From: Belnapia rosea
GTDB lineage: Bacteria > Pseudomonadota > Alphaproteobacteria > Acetobacterales > Acetobacteraceae
Length of the DNA: 64,000 bases
Assembly (NCBI RefSeq): GCF_900101615.1
Contig: NZ_FMZX01000001.1
Location: forward strand, 868,001 to 932,000
Direction: 5' to 3'
Shown here: in pieces, positions 51,956-60,792 of the stretch
How positions within the stretch are numbered: the stretch's first letter is position 1
Layout of the letters: each line of letters begins with the position of its first letter
Position numbers and translations under genes: made by a program
The notes under the pieces: model-generated
Told to the model about the DNA's origin: nothing
The model's database searches: none
Seen by the model: only the letters and a program-made list of their open reading frames with translations

Positions 51956-52656
51956 CACCCGAGCTTCTCGCCGCGCTGGAGGGGGCGAAGGCAGCCAAGC
52001 GCCCGGTCGCCCTGCTCACCCGCCTCACCGATGGCGCCCAGCATCTCTGGCCGGATGAGGTGGTGCCGGCGCCTCTCGCCGATGCCGCAGAGCGGGCGCT
52101 GCGCGAGGATGCGGCGGCAAATGTCACGCTTGAGGGCGAGGCCTGGTTCGTCCACCCGCACAACCCGCCGCTGCGCATCATCATCATCGGCGCCGTGCAT
52201 ATCGCCCAGGCGCTGGTCCCGATGGCCCAGGCCGCCGGCTATGCCGTCACCGTGGTCGACCCGCGCCGCGCCTGGGCGACGGCCGAGCGCTTCCCCGGCA
52301 TCACGCTGATCCACGAATGGACCGACGATGCCGTGGCGGCGCTGGCGCCGGACAGCCGGAGCGCGGTGGTCACCCTCACCCATGACCCGAAGCTCGACGA
52401 CCCCGGCCTCGATGCCGCGCTGAAATCCGACTGCTTCTATATCGGCGCCCTCGGCAGCCGGCGGACCCATGCCAAGCGCGTCGCCCGGCTGCAGGAGATG
52501 GGGCACTCGGCCGAGGCCATCGCCCGCATCCATGCCCCGGTCGGGCTCAATATCGAGGCGGTGACGGCACCCGAGATCGCGCTGTCGATCCTGGCGGAGG
52601 TGGTCGCCACGAGGCGGGGCGCGGCGCTCGCCCGCCGCCCGGCGCTCGCGGCATGA
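51952..52656 (+). CDS. XdhC family protein, C-terminal Rossmann half
   Basis: A 234-residue protein with the XdhC C-terminal domain: IIIIGAVHIAQALVPMAQAAGYAVTVVDPRRAWATAERFPG near 75-115 is the dinucleotide-binding motif, and YIGALGSRRTHAKR near 160 and APVGLNIEAVTAPEIALSILAEV near 200 complete the family pattern. It works with the preceding protein in Moco delivery. Start and stop overlap both neighbours by 4 bases, so it is inside one translational cluster. Confidence 0.9.
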   Translation: MTPELLAALEGAKAAKRPVALLTRLTDGAQHLWPDEVVPAPLADAAERALREDAAANVTLEGEAWFVHPHNPPLRIIIIGAVHIAQALVPMAQAAGYAVTVVDPRRAWATAERFPGITLIHEWTDDAVAALAPDSRSAVVTLTHDPKLDDPGLDAALKSDCFYIGALGSRRTHAKRVARLQEMGHSAEAIARIHAPVGLNIEAVTAPEIALSILAEVVATRRGAALARRPALAA

Positions 52657-54299
52657 TCTTCGGCCCCACCCCGCTCGACGAGGCGCGCGGCGCCATTCTC
52701 GCCCATACCGTGCGGCTGCCCGGCCGGGTGCTGAAGAAGGGCACGGTGCTCGACCAGGCGGCCATCGCCGCGCTGCAGGGCGCTGGCATGGGCAGCGTCA
52801 TCGCGGCGCGGCTCGAGTCCGGCGAGGTGCCGGAGGATGAGGCGGCGGACCGCCTCGCCAATGCCCTGATGGGCCCATTGCTCGCCCGCTCCCGCGCCTC
52901 CACCGGCCGGGTCAATCTCTTCGCCGATGCGGCCGGGCTGCTGGTGGTCAACCCGGTCACCATCAACCGGCTGAACGCGCTCGATGAATCGCTGACGGTC
53001 GCAACCCTCACCTCGCATATCCCGGTATCGGCGAAGGAGATGCTGGCCACCATCAAGGTCATCCCCTTCGCCGTGCCGGGCGCCGTGCTCGAGGTGGCGG
53101 AGCTGCTGGCCCGCACCGGCCCGCCTGCCCTCTCGCTGCATCCCTTCCGTCCGCTGAAGGTCGGGCTCGTGCTGACCGAGCTGCCCGGCGTGAAGGAGAG
53201 CGTCATGGAGGGCGCGGTCGAGGTGACGCGCGACCGGGTGGAGGCGCTCTGCGGCACGCTGCTGCCGCATGAGCGCGTCCGGCACGAGACCCAGGCGATC
53301 TCCGATGCGCTGAACCGGCTGCGCCGTGCCGGCGCCCAGCTGCTGCTCGTCGCTGGGGCCTCGGCCGTGGTGGACCGGCGGGATGTGGGGCCGGCCGGCA
53401 TCGTCCGCTCCGGCGGCGCCATCGACCATTTCGGCATGCCGGTCGACCCCGGCAACCTGATCTGCCTCGGCCATATCGACGAGATCCCGGCGCTGGTGCT
53501 GCCCGGCTGCGCCAAGTCGCCCAAGCTGAATGGCATCGACTGGATCCTGCAGCGTCTCTTCGCCGGGCTGCGGGTGACGCCGGCCGATGTCATGGGCATG
53601 GGCGTCGGCGGGCTGCTGAAGGAGATGGAGGCCCGGCCCCTGCCACGCGATTTGCCGGGCACCGCTGCGCCGGGGCCGGCGCCGCGGCGCGGCCGGAAGA
53701 TCGCGGCGCTGGTGCTGGCGGCCGGCCGCAGCCGCCGCATGGCGCCGCTCAACAAGCTGCTGGTGCAGGACGACCAGGGCGTGCCGATGGTCGCCCGCGT
53801 GGTGGACAATGCGCTGGCCTCCCGCGCCCGGCCGGTGGTGGTGGTGACGGGCTACGAGCATGAGCGGGTGGAGGCGGCGCTGCCCGGCCGCTCCGTCATC
53901 TTCGCCCATGCCGAGGATTATGCCGAAGGCCTCTCGGCCAGCCTCAGGGCCGGGCTGGCGGCGCTGCCGAAGGATCTGGACGGCGTGGTGGTCTGCCTCG
54001 GCGACATGCCGCTGGTCGCCGGCCCGATGATCGACCGGCTGCTGGCCGCCTTCGATCCGGAGGAGGGCCGCGCCATCGTCATGCCGACCTTCCGTGGCAA
54101 GCAGGGCAACCCGATGCTCTGGGCGATGGAATTCCTGCCGGAGATGATGACGATCAGCGGTGATGTCGGCGCCCGTCACCTGGTCGGCAAGCATGCCGAC
54201 CGGGTCGCCGAGGTGGAGATGGCCGATGACGCGGTGCTGCGCGACTTCGACACCACCGACGCGCTGAAGAAGGCGCCGGGCTTCGAGAAGGTGCGGTAG
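52653..54299 (+). CDS. Molybdopterin-binding / MocA-type nucleotidyltransferase fusion
   Basis: A 548-residue fusion. Residues 1-330 form a MoaB/MogA-like molybdopterin-binding region (VLTELPGVKESVMEGAVEVTRDRVEALCGTL, LLVAGASAVVDRRDVGPAGIVRSGG). Residues 350-545 are a MobA-like NTP transferase: ALVLAAGRSRRMAPLNKLL (nucleotide loop), VCLGDMPLV (metal Asp), RGKQGNPMLW. This half matches MocA, which makes the cytosine dinucleotide cofactor (MCD) of xanthine-oxidase-family enzymes such as CO dehydrogenase. It ends the cox maturation operon, one base before the convergent amidase stop. Confidence 0.88.
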   Translation: MIFGPTPLDEARGAILAHTVRLPGRVLKKGTVLDQAAIAALQGAGMGSVIAARLESGEVPEDEAADRLANALMGPLLARSRASTGRVNLFADAAGLLVVNPVTINRLNALDESLTVATLTSHIPVSAKEMLATIKVIPFAVPGAVLEVAELLARTGPPALSLHPFRPLKVGLVLTELPGVKESVMEGAVEVTRDRVEALCGTLLPHERVRHETQAISDALNRLRRAGAQLLLVAGASAVVDRRDVGPAGIVRSGGAIDHFGMPVDPGNLICLGHIDEIPALVLPGCAKSPKLNGIDWILQRLFAGLRVTPADVMGMGVGGLLKEMEARPLPRDLPGTAAPGPAPRRGRKIAALVLAAGRSRRMAPLNKLLVQDDQGVPMVARVVDNALASRARPVVVVTGYEHERVEAALPGRSVIFAHAEDYAEGLSASLRAGLAALPKDLDGVVVCLGDMPLVAGPMIDRLLAAFDPEEGRAIVMPTFRGKQGNPMLWAMEFLPEMMTISGDVGARHLVGKHADRVAEVEMADDAVLRDFDTTDALKKAPGFEKVR

Positions 54300-55592
54300 C
54301 TAGGCCACCGCCGCCTGCCGCACCCATTCGGCCCAGGCCAGGGCCTCGCCGTCCCGGCCGAAAGCCGTGACGATCTGTGCGCCGAGCGGCAGGCCCCGGG
54401 CCCCGGTGCCGACCGGGACGGTGACGCAGGGCAGGTGCAGCAAGGTCCAGAGCGAGTTGAAGGCAGGGTCGCCGGTCCAGCCCAGCCCCTCCGGCGCCTC
54501 GCCGGGCGCGCTCGGCGTCAGGATCGCATCGACATCCGCCATGACGCTGGCCACAGCGGCACGCGCCGTGGCGAAGGCGGCCCGGCCGGCCTCCTTCGCC
54601 GCGCGGGGCTGGTCGCGGCCCCATTCCATCCGCTCGCGCAGTCCGGGCGAGAGCAGCGCCGGGGCATGGTCCAGCTCCCAGGCCAGGGCATCGGCGGATT
54701 CGCCGTTCATGACCAGGGCATGGGCGGCGAGGCCCGCCGCTACGGGCTCCGGCATCTCAATCGGGACGATCTCGGCACCGGCCCTTGCGGCGGCGGCGGC
54801 CACGCGCTCGATTGCCTCCCGCGTCTCGGGCGCCGCCTGCTCCGCCGTCGGGCCCCAGCAGAGGCCGAGGCGCGGCGCCCGGCCGGGCCGCGCCTCCGGG
54901 TCGCCGTAATCGCCCCCGGTGAGTCCTGCCATGGCGAAGGCGGCGTCGCCGACGCTGCGGGTGATGATGCCGATCGTGTCGAGCGATTCCGACATTACCT
55001 TCATCCCCGCCCGGTGCAGCGTGCCGAAGGAGGGCTTGAAGCCGACTGCGCCGCAATAGGCGGCCGGGCGGATGATGCTGCCCGCCGTCTGCGTCCCGAA
55101 ACCGGCATGGAAGAAGCCCGCCGCGGCTCCGGCGGCCGAGCCGGAGGAGGAGCCGCCCGGCGTATGGCCAGGGTTGTGCGGGTTGGCGGTCGGCCCGGGA
55201 TGCCGCGTGGCGAATTCCGTGGTGACCGTCTTGCCGAGGATCACCGCCCCGGCGCGGCGGGCGAGCGCCACGCAGGCGGCATCCGTCCGCGGCCGGTGCC
55301 CGGCCCAGATCGGCGAGCCGTATTGCGAGGGCTGGTCGGCGGTATCCAGCACGTCCTTCACCCCGAAGGCGAGGCCCGCCAGCGGCCCCACCCGCCCGGC
55401 CTTCGCGGCCCGGTCCACCGCCTCCGCCTGGCGCAGCGCCAGGGCGGGGTCGAGATGGACGAAGGCCCGGATGCCGGGCTCGCGCGTGGCGATCCGGTCG
55501 AGCAGCGCCTCGGTGAGCGCGGTGGCGGAGAGGCGGCCGTCGCGGATGCGGCGGGCGGCCTCGGCGGCGGAGAGGGTGGCGGGATCGGTCAT
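54300..55592 (-). CDS. Amidase (amidase-signature family)
   Basis: A 430-residue amidase-signature hydrolase. The catalytic triad is readable: Lys79 in GVKDVLD, cis-Ser148 in TPGGSSSGSAAG and nucleophile Ser172 in TAGSIIRPA. It resembles GatA but has no gatB or gatC neighbours and is shorter than GatA, so a stand-alone amidase acting on small or aryl amides is likely. Its stop is adjacent to the MocA fusion stop on the other strand. Confidence 0.9.
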   Translation of the reverse strand: MTDPATLSAAEAARRIRDGRLSATALTEALLDRIATREPGIRAFVHLDPALALRQAEAVDRAAKAGRVGPLAGLAFGVKDVLDTADQPSQYGSPIWAGHRPRTDAACVALARRAGAVILGKTVTTEFATRHPGPTANPHNPGHTPGGSSSGSAAGAAAGFFHAGFGTQTAGSIIRPAAYCGAVGFKPSFGTLHRAGMKVMSESLDTIGIITRSVGDAAFAMAGLTGGDYGDPEARPGRAPRLGLCWGPTAEQAAPETREAIERVAAAAARAGAEIVPIEMPEPVAAGLAAHALVMNGESADALAWELDHAPALLSPGLRERMEWGRDQPRAAKEAGRAAFATARAAVASVMADVDAILTPSAPGEAPEGLGWTGDPAFNSLWTLLHLPCVTVPVGTGARGLPLGAQIVTAFGRDGEALAWAEWVRQAAVA

Positions 55593-55715
55593 GCGCCGAG
55601 CTTAGAACGCGATCGCCGGCGGCCGAAGCGGCAGCAGCCTGATCGCGCGAACAAACAAGAGCCTGCAGCGCAACGCTGCTGGCGCCGGCCCCCGCCCGCC
55701 CCCAAATTGGGAGCG

Positions 55716-56228
55716 ATGTCCCCTTCGATCCGCGTGGCGGAGGCGCCCAACGGCGCCCTGACCTATGCCGTCCCCCTGCCGCCCGAACGCCTTCCCGCGG
55801 TCGCGCCCCGACAGCTTCTTGCCGCCTGGGACCTCGCCCGGGAGGCGGCGGACCGGCAGCAATGGGGCAAGCCCCGCCGCCTGCTCTTCGCCCGCACCGG
55901 GGGAGAGCCCATGGAGCTGGCGATCGCCGACCGCGATGCCGCCGCCTGGGCCGAGGCCATCGACTCGGCGATCGGCCTCGACACGATCGGGGGGTTGAGC
56001 CTCTGCCTCCGCCTGCTGGCGCTGGTGGAGGTGCTGGGCCGGGCGCCGTGGATGACGGCGCTTTTCGCGGTAACACCTGCGGGGATCGACCTGCACCCCG
56101 CCCTTCTGTCCGCCGCGGCCGCCATGCCGCTGGACGGCGGGGCGCGGTTCGACGAAACCGGTCTGCGCCGGCTATTATCCCGGCCGCTGCCCGCGGGCGG
56201 CGATCCGAGCCCTGGCCGCATCGCATGA
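55716..56228 (+). CDS. Unrecognised 170-residue protein
   Basis: Function unknown. The protein is soluble in character with no signal peptide or membrane helix: an N-terminal region with LPPERLPAVAPRQLLAAWDLA, a central RRLLFARTGGEPMELAIADRDAAAWAEAID segment and a Leu-rich helix near 95-115. It overlaps the following lipoprotein gene region, suggesting co-expression. The reading frame runs upstream over the opposite amidase, so the ATG at 55716 is chosen, following GGGAGCG. Confidence 0.55.
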   Translation: MSPSIRVAEAPNGALTYAVPLPPERLPAVAPRQLLAAWDLAREAADRQQWGKPRRLLFARTGGEPMELAIADRDAAAWAEAIDSAIGLDTIGGLSLCLRLLALVEVLGRAPWMTALFAVTPAGIDLHPALLSAAAAMPLDGGARFDETGLRRLLSRPLPAGGDPSPGRIA

Positions 56229-56239
56229 CGGAAGACCTG

Positions 56240-56638
56240 ATGAAACGCCTGCTCCTCCCCGGCCTGCTCGTATCCCTCGCCGCCTGCTCGGGTGGGCCGG
56301 ACCCGGCCGTGGTGCCGCTGACCGGCAATGCGGTGCCGAGCCGCGCCGCCATCGCCCCCGGCCCGGGCGCCGTCCCCGCCGTGCCGCCGCCGCCCCAGGC
56401 GCTGCGCGACCAGGCGGCCCTGGCCGCTGCCTGCCGCAGCGATGCCGACCGCATCATCACCTTCCGCGACCGCGGCCAGCTCATGCGCGAGGATGAGCGG
56501 GATGCCCGCATCGGCACCGATGCCAGCATCTATGCCCGCCGTGCCGAGACCGACCGGCTGGGCCGCATCTACGAGCGGGACCGGATCGCCGCCGATTGCG
56601 TGCAGGAGAACACGCGGACCGCGCCGCAGCAGCGCTAG
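56240..56638 (+). CDS. Putative lipoprotein of unknown function
   Basis: A 132-residue predicted lipoprotein: MKRLLLPGLLVSLAAC gives a signal peptide with lipobox (LAAC, acylated Cys16). A Pro/Ala-rich linker follows, then a helical region with regularly spaced charges (RSDADRIITFRDRGQL, RAETDRLGRIYERDR) and two Cys outside the signal region. GGAAG five bases before the ATG at 56240 supports that start; an ATG at 56225 overlapping the upstream stop is the alternative. It lies 10 bases before the MFS gene. Confidence 0.6.
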   Translation: MKRLLLPGLLVSLAACSGGPDPAVVPLTGNAVPSRAAIAPGPGAVPAVPPPPQALRDQAALAAACRSDADRIITFRDRGQLMREDERDARIGTDASIYARRAETDRLGRIYERDRIAADCVQENTRTAPQQR

Positions 56639-56647
56639 CCCGGACCG

Positions 56648-57898
56648 ATGGCCTTCCGTGGCCTGGCCCCCTTCGGTGCGCTGGGCCGGGCCCTGTCGCA
56701 CCGGGATGCGCGCATCTTCTTCGGTGCCTCCCTCACCTCCTGGACCGGGCTCTGGGTCCACCAGATCGCCGTTGCCTGGCTGGCCTGGGAGATGACCAAG
56801 AGCGCCGTCTGGGTCGGCATGGTCGCCTTCTGCGACCTGGCGCCGGCCGTTATCTTCAGCCCGATCGCCGGCGCCGTCGCCGACCGGATGGACCGGGTGA
56901 AGCTCACCATGGCGTCCCAGGCGGTGATCGCCCTGGAGGCGGCGGCGATCGGCGCGCTGCTGCTGACCGGCCATCTGAGCATCGGCCTCCTGCTGGCGCT
57001 TGAGATGTGCAAGGGCACCGCCGCCTCCTTCTCCCAGCCGGCGCGGCAGAGCCTGATGCCGGGCCTGGTGCCGCGGGCCGACCTGCCGGCGGCGGTGGCC
57101 TGCAATTCGCTTTGCTACAATGTCGCGCGCTTCGTCGGGCCGGCCATCGCCGGGCCGCTGATCGCCACGGCCGGCGTCGTCCCGGCGGTCTTCCTCAACA
57201 GCCTTGCCTATCTCGCCGCAACGCTGACCATGCCGAGCCTCCGGGTCGATGCCGCGCAGCGCCGGGGCGCGCCCTCGGGGGTCAGCGTCTGGGCGGATAC
57301 GATCGCCGGCTTCCGCTATGCGGGCCGGCATCCGGGCATCGGGCCGCTGCTCGCCTTCGCCGCCATCGCCTCGGTGCTGATGCGCGGCGTGCAGGAGATC
57401 CTGCCACCCTTCGTCGAGCGGCTGTTCGCGCGTGGCGCCGACGGCCTCGCCATGCTGACCGCCTGCATCGGCATCGGCGCCCTGTTCTCCGGCCTCTGGG
57501 TGGCGAGCCGCGGCAAGCTGGAGGGGGCGGTCGGGCTCTCGGTCGGCGCGGTCGCCTGCCAGGCGATCTTCACCATCGGCTTCGTCTCGACGGGCTTCTT
57601 CCCCTTCGCCCTGCTCTGCGCGGCGCTGATGGGGGCGGCAGGCTCGGTGCATGGCATCTCCACCCAGACCCTGGTGCAGAATGCCGCCGACCCCTCGATG
57701 CGCGGGCGGGTGCTGAGCCTCTGGGGCATGATCGTCCGCGCCTGCCCGGCGAGCGGGGCGCTGGCCCTCGGCGCGGCGGGTGAGATCTTCGGCCTGCGCT
57801 GGCCGACCATCGCCGCCATGCTGGTGGCGCTGCTGGTCTTCGCCTGGGGATGGAGCCGCAAGCCGGTCATGGTGGCGGAGTTGGAGGGCCGCGGGTAA
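56648..57898 (+). CDS. MFS transporter
   Basis: A 416-residue major facilitator with 12 predicted helices, resembling the EntS/MFS_3 exporter group (FFGASLTSWTGLWVHQIAVAWLAWEMTKSAVWVGMV at 25-60, DRMDRVKLTMASQ loop 2-3). It likely exports a small amphipathic compound; specificity unknown. It follows the putative lipoprotein by 10 bases and precedes the epoxide-hydrolase-like gene by 32 bases. Confidence 0.88.
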   Translation: MAFRGLAPFGALGRALSHRDARIFFGASLTSWTGLWVHQIAVAWLAWEMTKSAVWVGMVAFCDLAPAVIFSPIAGAVADRMDRVKLTMASQAVIALEAAAIGALLLTGHLSIGLLLALEMCKGTAASFSQPARQSLMPGLVPRADLPAAVACNSLCYNVARFVGPAIAGPLIATAGVVPAVFLNSLAYLAATLTMPSLRVDAAQRRGAPSGVSVWADTIAGFRYAGRHPGIGPLLAFAAIASVLMRGVQEILPPFVERLFARGADGLAMLTACIGIGALFSGLWVASRGKLEGAVGLSVGAVACQAIFTIGFVSTGFFPFALLCAALMGAAGSVHGISTQTLVQNAADPSMRGRVLSLWGMIVRACPASGALALGAAGEIFGLRWPTIAAMLVALLVFAWGWSRKPVMVAELEGRG

Positions 57899-57929
57899 CC
57901 AGGACCGGACCCAAGACACGGAGGAAACC

Positions 57930-59045
57930 ATGGACGACCTGCCCCTGCCGCCCGGCATCCGCGCGCGCTTCATCGAGGGGGTGAACGGCCTCCGTGTCCA
58001 CCTGCTCGAGGCGGGCGAGCCGGGCCGGCCCTGCCTCCTCCTGCTGCACGGCTTCCCGGAACTCGCCTATTCCTGGCGCAAGGTGATGCGGCCGCTGGCC
58101 GAGGCCGGCTACCATGTCGTCGCACCGGACCAGCGCGGCTATGGCCGCACCACGGGCTGGAGCGCCGAGTATGATGGCGACCTCGCCCCCTTCCGCATGT
58201 TCAACCTGGTGCGCGACGCGATGGGCCTGCTGGCCGCGCTCGGGCATGACGGCGTCGAGGCCGTCATCGGGCATGATTTCGGCTCGCCGGTCGCCGCCTG
58301 GTGCGGGCTGCTGCGTCCGGACATCTTCCGCCGCGTCGTGCTGATGAGCGCGCCCTTCGGCGGCCCGCCCGGCCTGCCGGAGGCGGCGCCGGGCCGCGCC
58401 GCCGGGCCCGACATCCATGCCGCCCTGGCCGCGCTGCCCCGGCCGCGCAAGCACTACCAGTGGTACTATTCGACGCGCCCCGCGAATGCGGAGATGCAGC
58501 ACGCGCCGCAGGGCCTGCCCGCCTTCCTCCGCGCTTATTACCACGTGAAGAGCGCCGACTGGGCGGAGAACCGCCCCGCCCCGCTCGCCGGCTGGACGGC
58601 CGAGGCGCTGGCAACGATGCCCGGCTACTACATCATGGATCTCGGCAAGGGCATGGCGGAGCAGGTCGCGCCGGACATGCCTTCGCCCGAGTCCGTGGCC
58701 GCCAATGGCTGGCTGCCGGAGGCGGAGCTCGCCGTCTATGCCGGCGAATATGCCCGCACCGGCTTCCAGGGCGGGCTGCAATGGTACCGCTGCCGGACGG
58801 AGGGGCGCTTCGAGGCGGAGCTGCAGCTGATGGCCGGGCGGCGGCTGGAGCAACCCTCGCTCTTCATCGCCGGCGCCAGCGACTGGGGCATCCATCAGGT
58901 GCCTGGCAGCCTGGAGCGGATGCAGCGCCAGGCCTGCACGCGGATGCTCGGCTGCCACCTCGTCCCCGGCGCCGGGCACTGGGTGCAGCAGGAGCAGCCG
59001 GAGCGGACCGTCGCCTTGCTGCGGGAATTCCTGGCGGCTTCCTGA
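57930..59045 (+). CDS. Alpha/beta-fold hydrolase, epoxide-hydrolase-like
   Basis: A 371-residue alpha/beta hydrolase. The oxyanion motif HGFPE is at 40-44 and the nucleophile is Asp116 in GHDFGSP, as in epoxide hydrolases and haloalkane dehalogenases rather than Ser esterases. A cap domain lies at about 140-290 and His in GAGHWVQQEQPE near 352 is the base. Substrate unknown. GGAGG precedes the ATG at 57930. Confidence 0.88.
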   Translation: MDDLPLPPGIRARFIEGVNGLRVHLLEAGEPGRPCLLLLHGFPELAYSWRKVMRPLAEAGYHVVAPDQRGYGRTTGWSAEYDGDLAPFRMFNLVRDAMGLLAALGHDGVEAVIGHDFGSPVAAWCGLLRPDIFRRVVLMSAPFGGPPGLPEAAPGRAAGPDIHAALAALPRPRKHYQWYYSTRPANAEMQHAPQGLPAFLRAYYHVKSADWAENRPAPLAGWTAEALATMPGYYIMDLGKGMAEQVAPDMPSPESVAANGWLPEAELAVYAGEYARTGFQGGLQWYRCRTEGRFEAELQLMAGRRLEQPSLFIAGASDWGIHQVPGSLERMQRQACTRMLGCHLVPGAGHWVQQEQPERTVALLREFLAAS

Positions 59046-59095
59046 GCGGCAGCGGCGCGGATAGGGTGCGCCGCAAACCCGCAGGACATTCGATA

Positions 59096-60070
59096 ATGCT
59101 GAACACCGCGATCGTGGGCATGGGCCGCTGGGGCCGCACCCTGGTGGAGAGCGTGCAGCGGAAGAACGAGGCGGGGCTCCGCTTCGTCGCCGGCACCACC
59201 GGCACCCTCTCCAAGGCCACCGACTGGGCCGCCGAGCAGGGCATCCGCCTGCATCCGACCTACGAGGCGGTGCTCGGCGACCCGGAGGTGCGGGCGGTGG
59301 TGCTCGCCACCCCGCACAAGCAGCATGCGGCGCAGGTCATCGCCGCCGCGGCGGCCGGCAAGCATGTCTTCGTCGAGAAGCCCTTCACCCTCAGCAAGGC
59401 GACCGCCGAGGCCTGCGTCGCCGCCTGCCGCCGGGCCGGGGTGGTGCTGGCGCTCGGCCACAACCGGCGCTTCCTGCCGACGACGCTCGAGATGAAGCGG
59501 ATGCTGGCCGAGGGGGCGCTCGGCACGGTGCTGCATGCGGAGGGGCATATCAGCGGGCCGGGCGCCTTCGCCTGGAAGCCCGGCATGTGGCGCGCCGACC
59601 GCGCGGAGAGCCCGCTCGGCGGCATGGGCGCCATGGGCATCCACATGATCGACATGCTGGTGAACCTGATGGGCCCCGTCGCCGAGGTCACCGTGCAGTC
59701 CTTCCCGCGCGTCTCGACGCATATCGACGACACGACCGCGATGCTGGCGCGCTTCGCCTCCGGCGCCACCTGCAATTTCGCCACGTTGTCGCTGACCGCG
59801 CGCTACTGGCGCGTGGCGCTCTTCGGCACCAAGGGCGTGCTGGAGATGCAGGGGCAGGACCGGCTCGCCTTCACCCCGGTCGAGGGCGAGGGCTGGGTGC
59901 GGGACTTCCCCAAGGTCGATATCGAGGCGGCGGAGCTGGAGGCCTTCGCCGCGGCGGTGGCGGGCGGCCCGGCCTATCCCCTGCCGCTCGAGGAGGCGGT
60001 GCATGGCGTCGCGGTCTTCGAGACGATGATCGGCGCCGCCGCCTCGGGCAGCAGCTATGCCGTCGCCTGA
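59096..60070 (+). CDS. Gfo/Idh/MocA family oxidoreductase
   Basis: A 324-residue NAD(P)-dependent dehydrogenase of the sugar/inositol dehydrogenase family. Rossmann motif IVGMGRWGRTL at 5-15, the family Lys in VFVEKPFTLSKA near 100 (EKP), and the C-terminal domain with GAMGIHMIDMLVNLMG near 180. Substrate unknown. ATG at 59096; it follows the epoxide-hydrolase-like gene by 50 bases and may be co-transcribed. Confidence 0.9.
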   Translation: MLNTAIVGMGRWGRTLVESVQRKNEAGLRFVAGTTGTLSKATDWAAEQGIRLHPTYEAVLGDPEVRAVVLATPHKQHAAQVIAAAAAGKHVFVEKPFTLSKATAEACVAACRRAGVVLALGHNRRFLPTTLEMKRMLAEGALGTVLHAEGHISGPGAFAWKPGMWRADRAESPLGGMGAMGIHMIDMLVNLMGPVAEVTVQSFPRVSTHIDDTTAMLARFASGATCNFATLSLTARYWRVALFGTKGVLEMQGQDRLAFTPVEGEGWVRDFPKVDIEAAELEAFAAAVAGGPAYPLPLEEAVHGVAVFETMIGAAASGSSYAVA

Positions 60071-60139
60071 GCGGCGCCAGTGCTTGTCGCTGCTGTAACC
60101 ACGCCGTAGAACCGCCATTCCTTAACGGAGGGGCAGCCG

Positions 60140-60490
60140 ATGTCGAAGATCACCCGCCAGGGCAGCAACGCCATTCTTTCGGGTTCGGTGGAGTACCACA
60201 ATTTCGTCTACCTGGCCGGCATGACCGCCGATGACCTCTCCCTCGACATCACGGGGCAGACCAAGCAGGTCCTGGCGAAGATCACCGCCGCGCTCGAGTC
60301 CAACGGCACCGATACGACCCGGCTGCTCAGCGCCCAGATCTGGCTGAAGGACATCCGCGACCGCGAGGCGATGAACAAGTGCTGGGTGGAATGGCTCGGC
60401 GATGCCGGCCGCCCGGCCCGCGCCTGCGTCGAGGCGAACATGGCGGACCCGCGCCATCTGGTGGAGATCATGATCACCGCCTGCCGCTGA
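60140..60490 (+). CDS. RidA family (YjgF/YER057c) protein
   Basis: A 116-residue RidA-fold protein. Canonical RidA hydrolyses reactive enamine/imine intermediates (2-aminoacrylate) released by PLP enzymes such as serine dehydratase. NFVYLAGMTADDL near 25, QTKQVLAKITAAL near 45 and ARACVEANMADPRHLVEIMI at the end fit the family, with Arg and Glu positions preserved. A strong hairpin terminator follows. Confidence 0.88.
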   Translation: MSKITRQGSNAILSGSVEYHNFVYLAGMTADDLSLDITGQTKQVLAKITAALESNGTDTTRLLSAQIWLKDIRDREAMNKCWVEWLGDAGRPARACVEANMADPRHLVEIMITACR

Positions 60491-60792
60491 TCCACCACCC
60501 GGATCACGGAAACGGGAATCGGAAAGGGCGGCGCTCCGGCCGGGGCGCCGCCCTTTCTGCGTCTGTTGCATATCTGCCACCACACTGTGGCATGGCTCAT
60601 TTCTGAGACCACTTCTAGGACGATCATCCCTTCATAGACGATTAACGCTGCGCACTACCGGCAAATCACTGCGGATTTCGTGATGTTTCGCCGCTGGCGG
60701 TTGCGCGAGCTTTTGACCCCGTCATAACCCTTCTGTGTCACGAGGTTACAGCCTCGCGAGGACAAGCGGTCCACGCGTACAGGGGGATTGGT
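60491..60792. other. 302-base intergenic region between ridA and the CHAP gene
   Basis: No gene is supported. It begins with the terminator of the RidA gene (60523-60557). The rest is moderately AT-rich and should contain the CHAP promoter; a TTGACC lies at 60713-60718 but a matching -10 box is not obvious. A small CGAGG/CCTCG hairpin sits about 50 bases before the CHAP ATG. Confidence 0.4.
60523..60557 (+). terminator. Intrinsic terminator of the RidA gene
   Basis: Perfect 12-bp arms AAAGGGCGGCGC (60523-60534) and GCGCCGCCCTTT (60545-60556) with a 10-base loop, ending in TTTCT, 33 bases after the stop. The best rho-independent terminator in the window. Confidence 0.8.
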
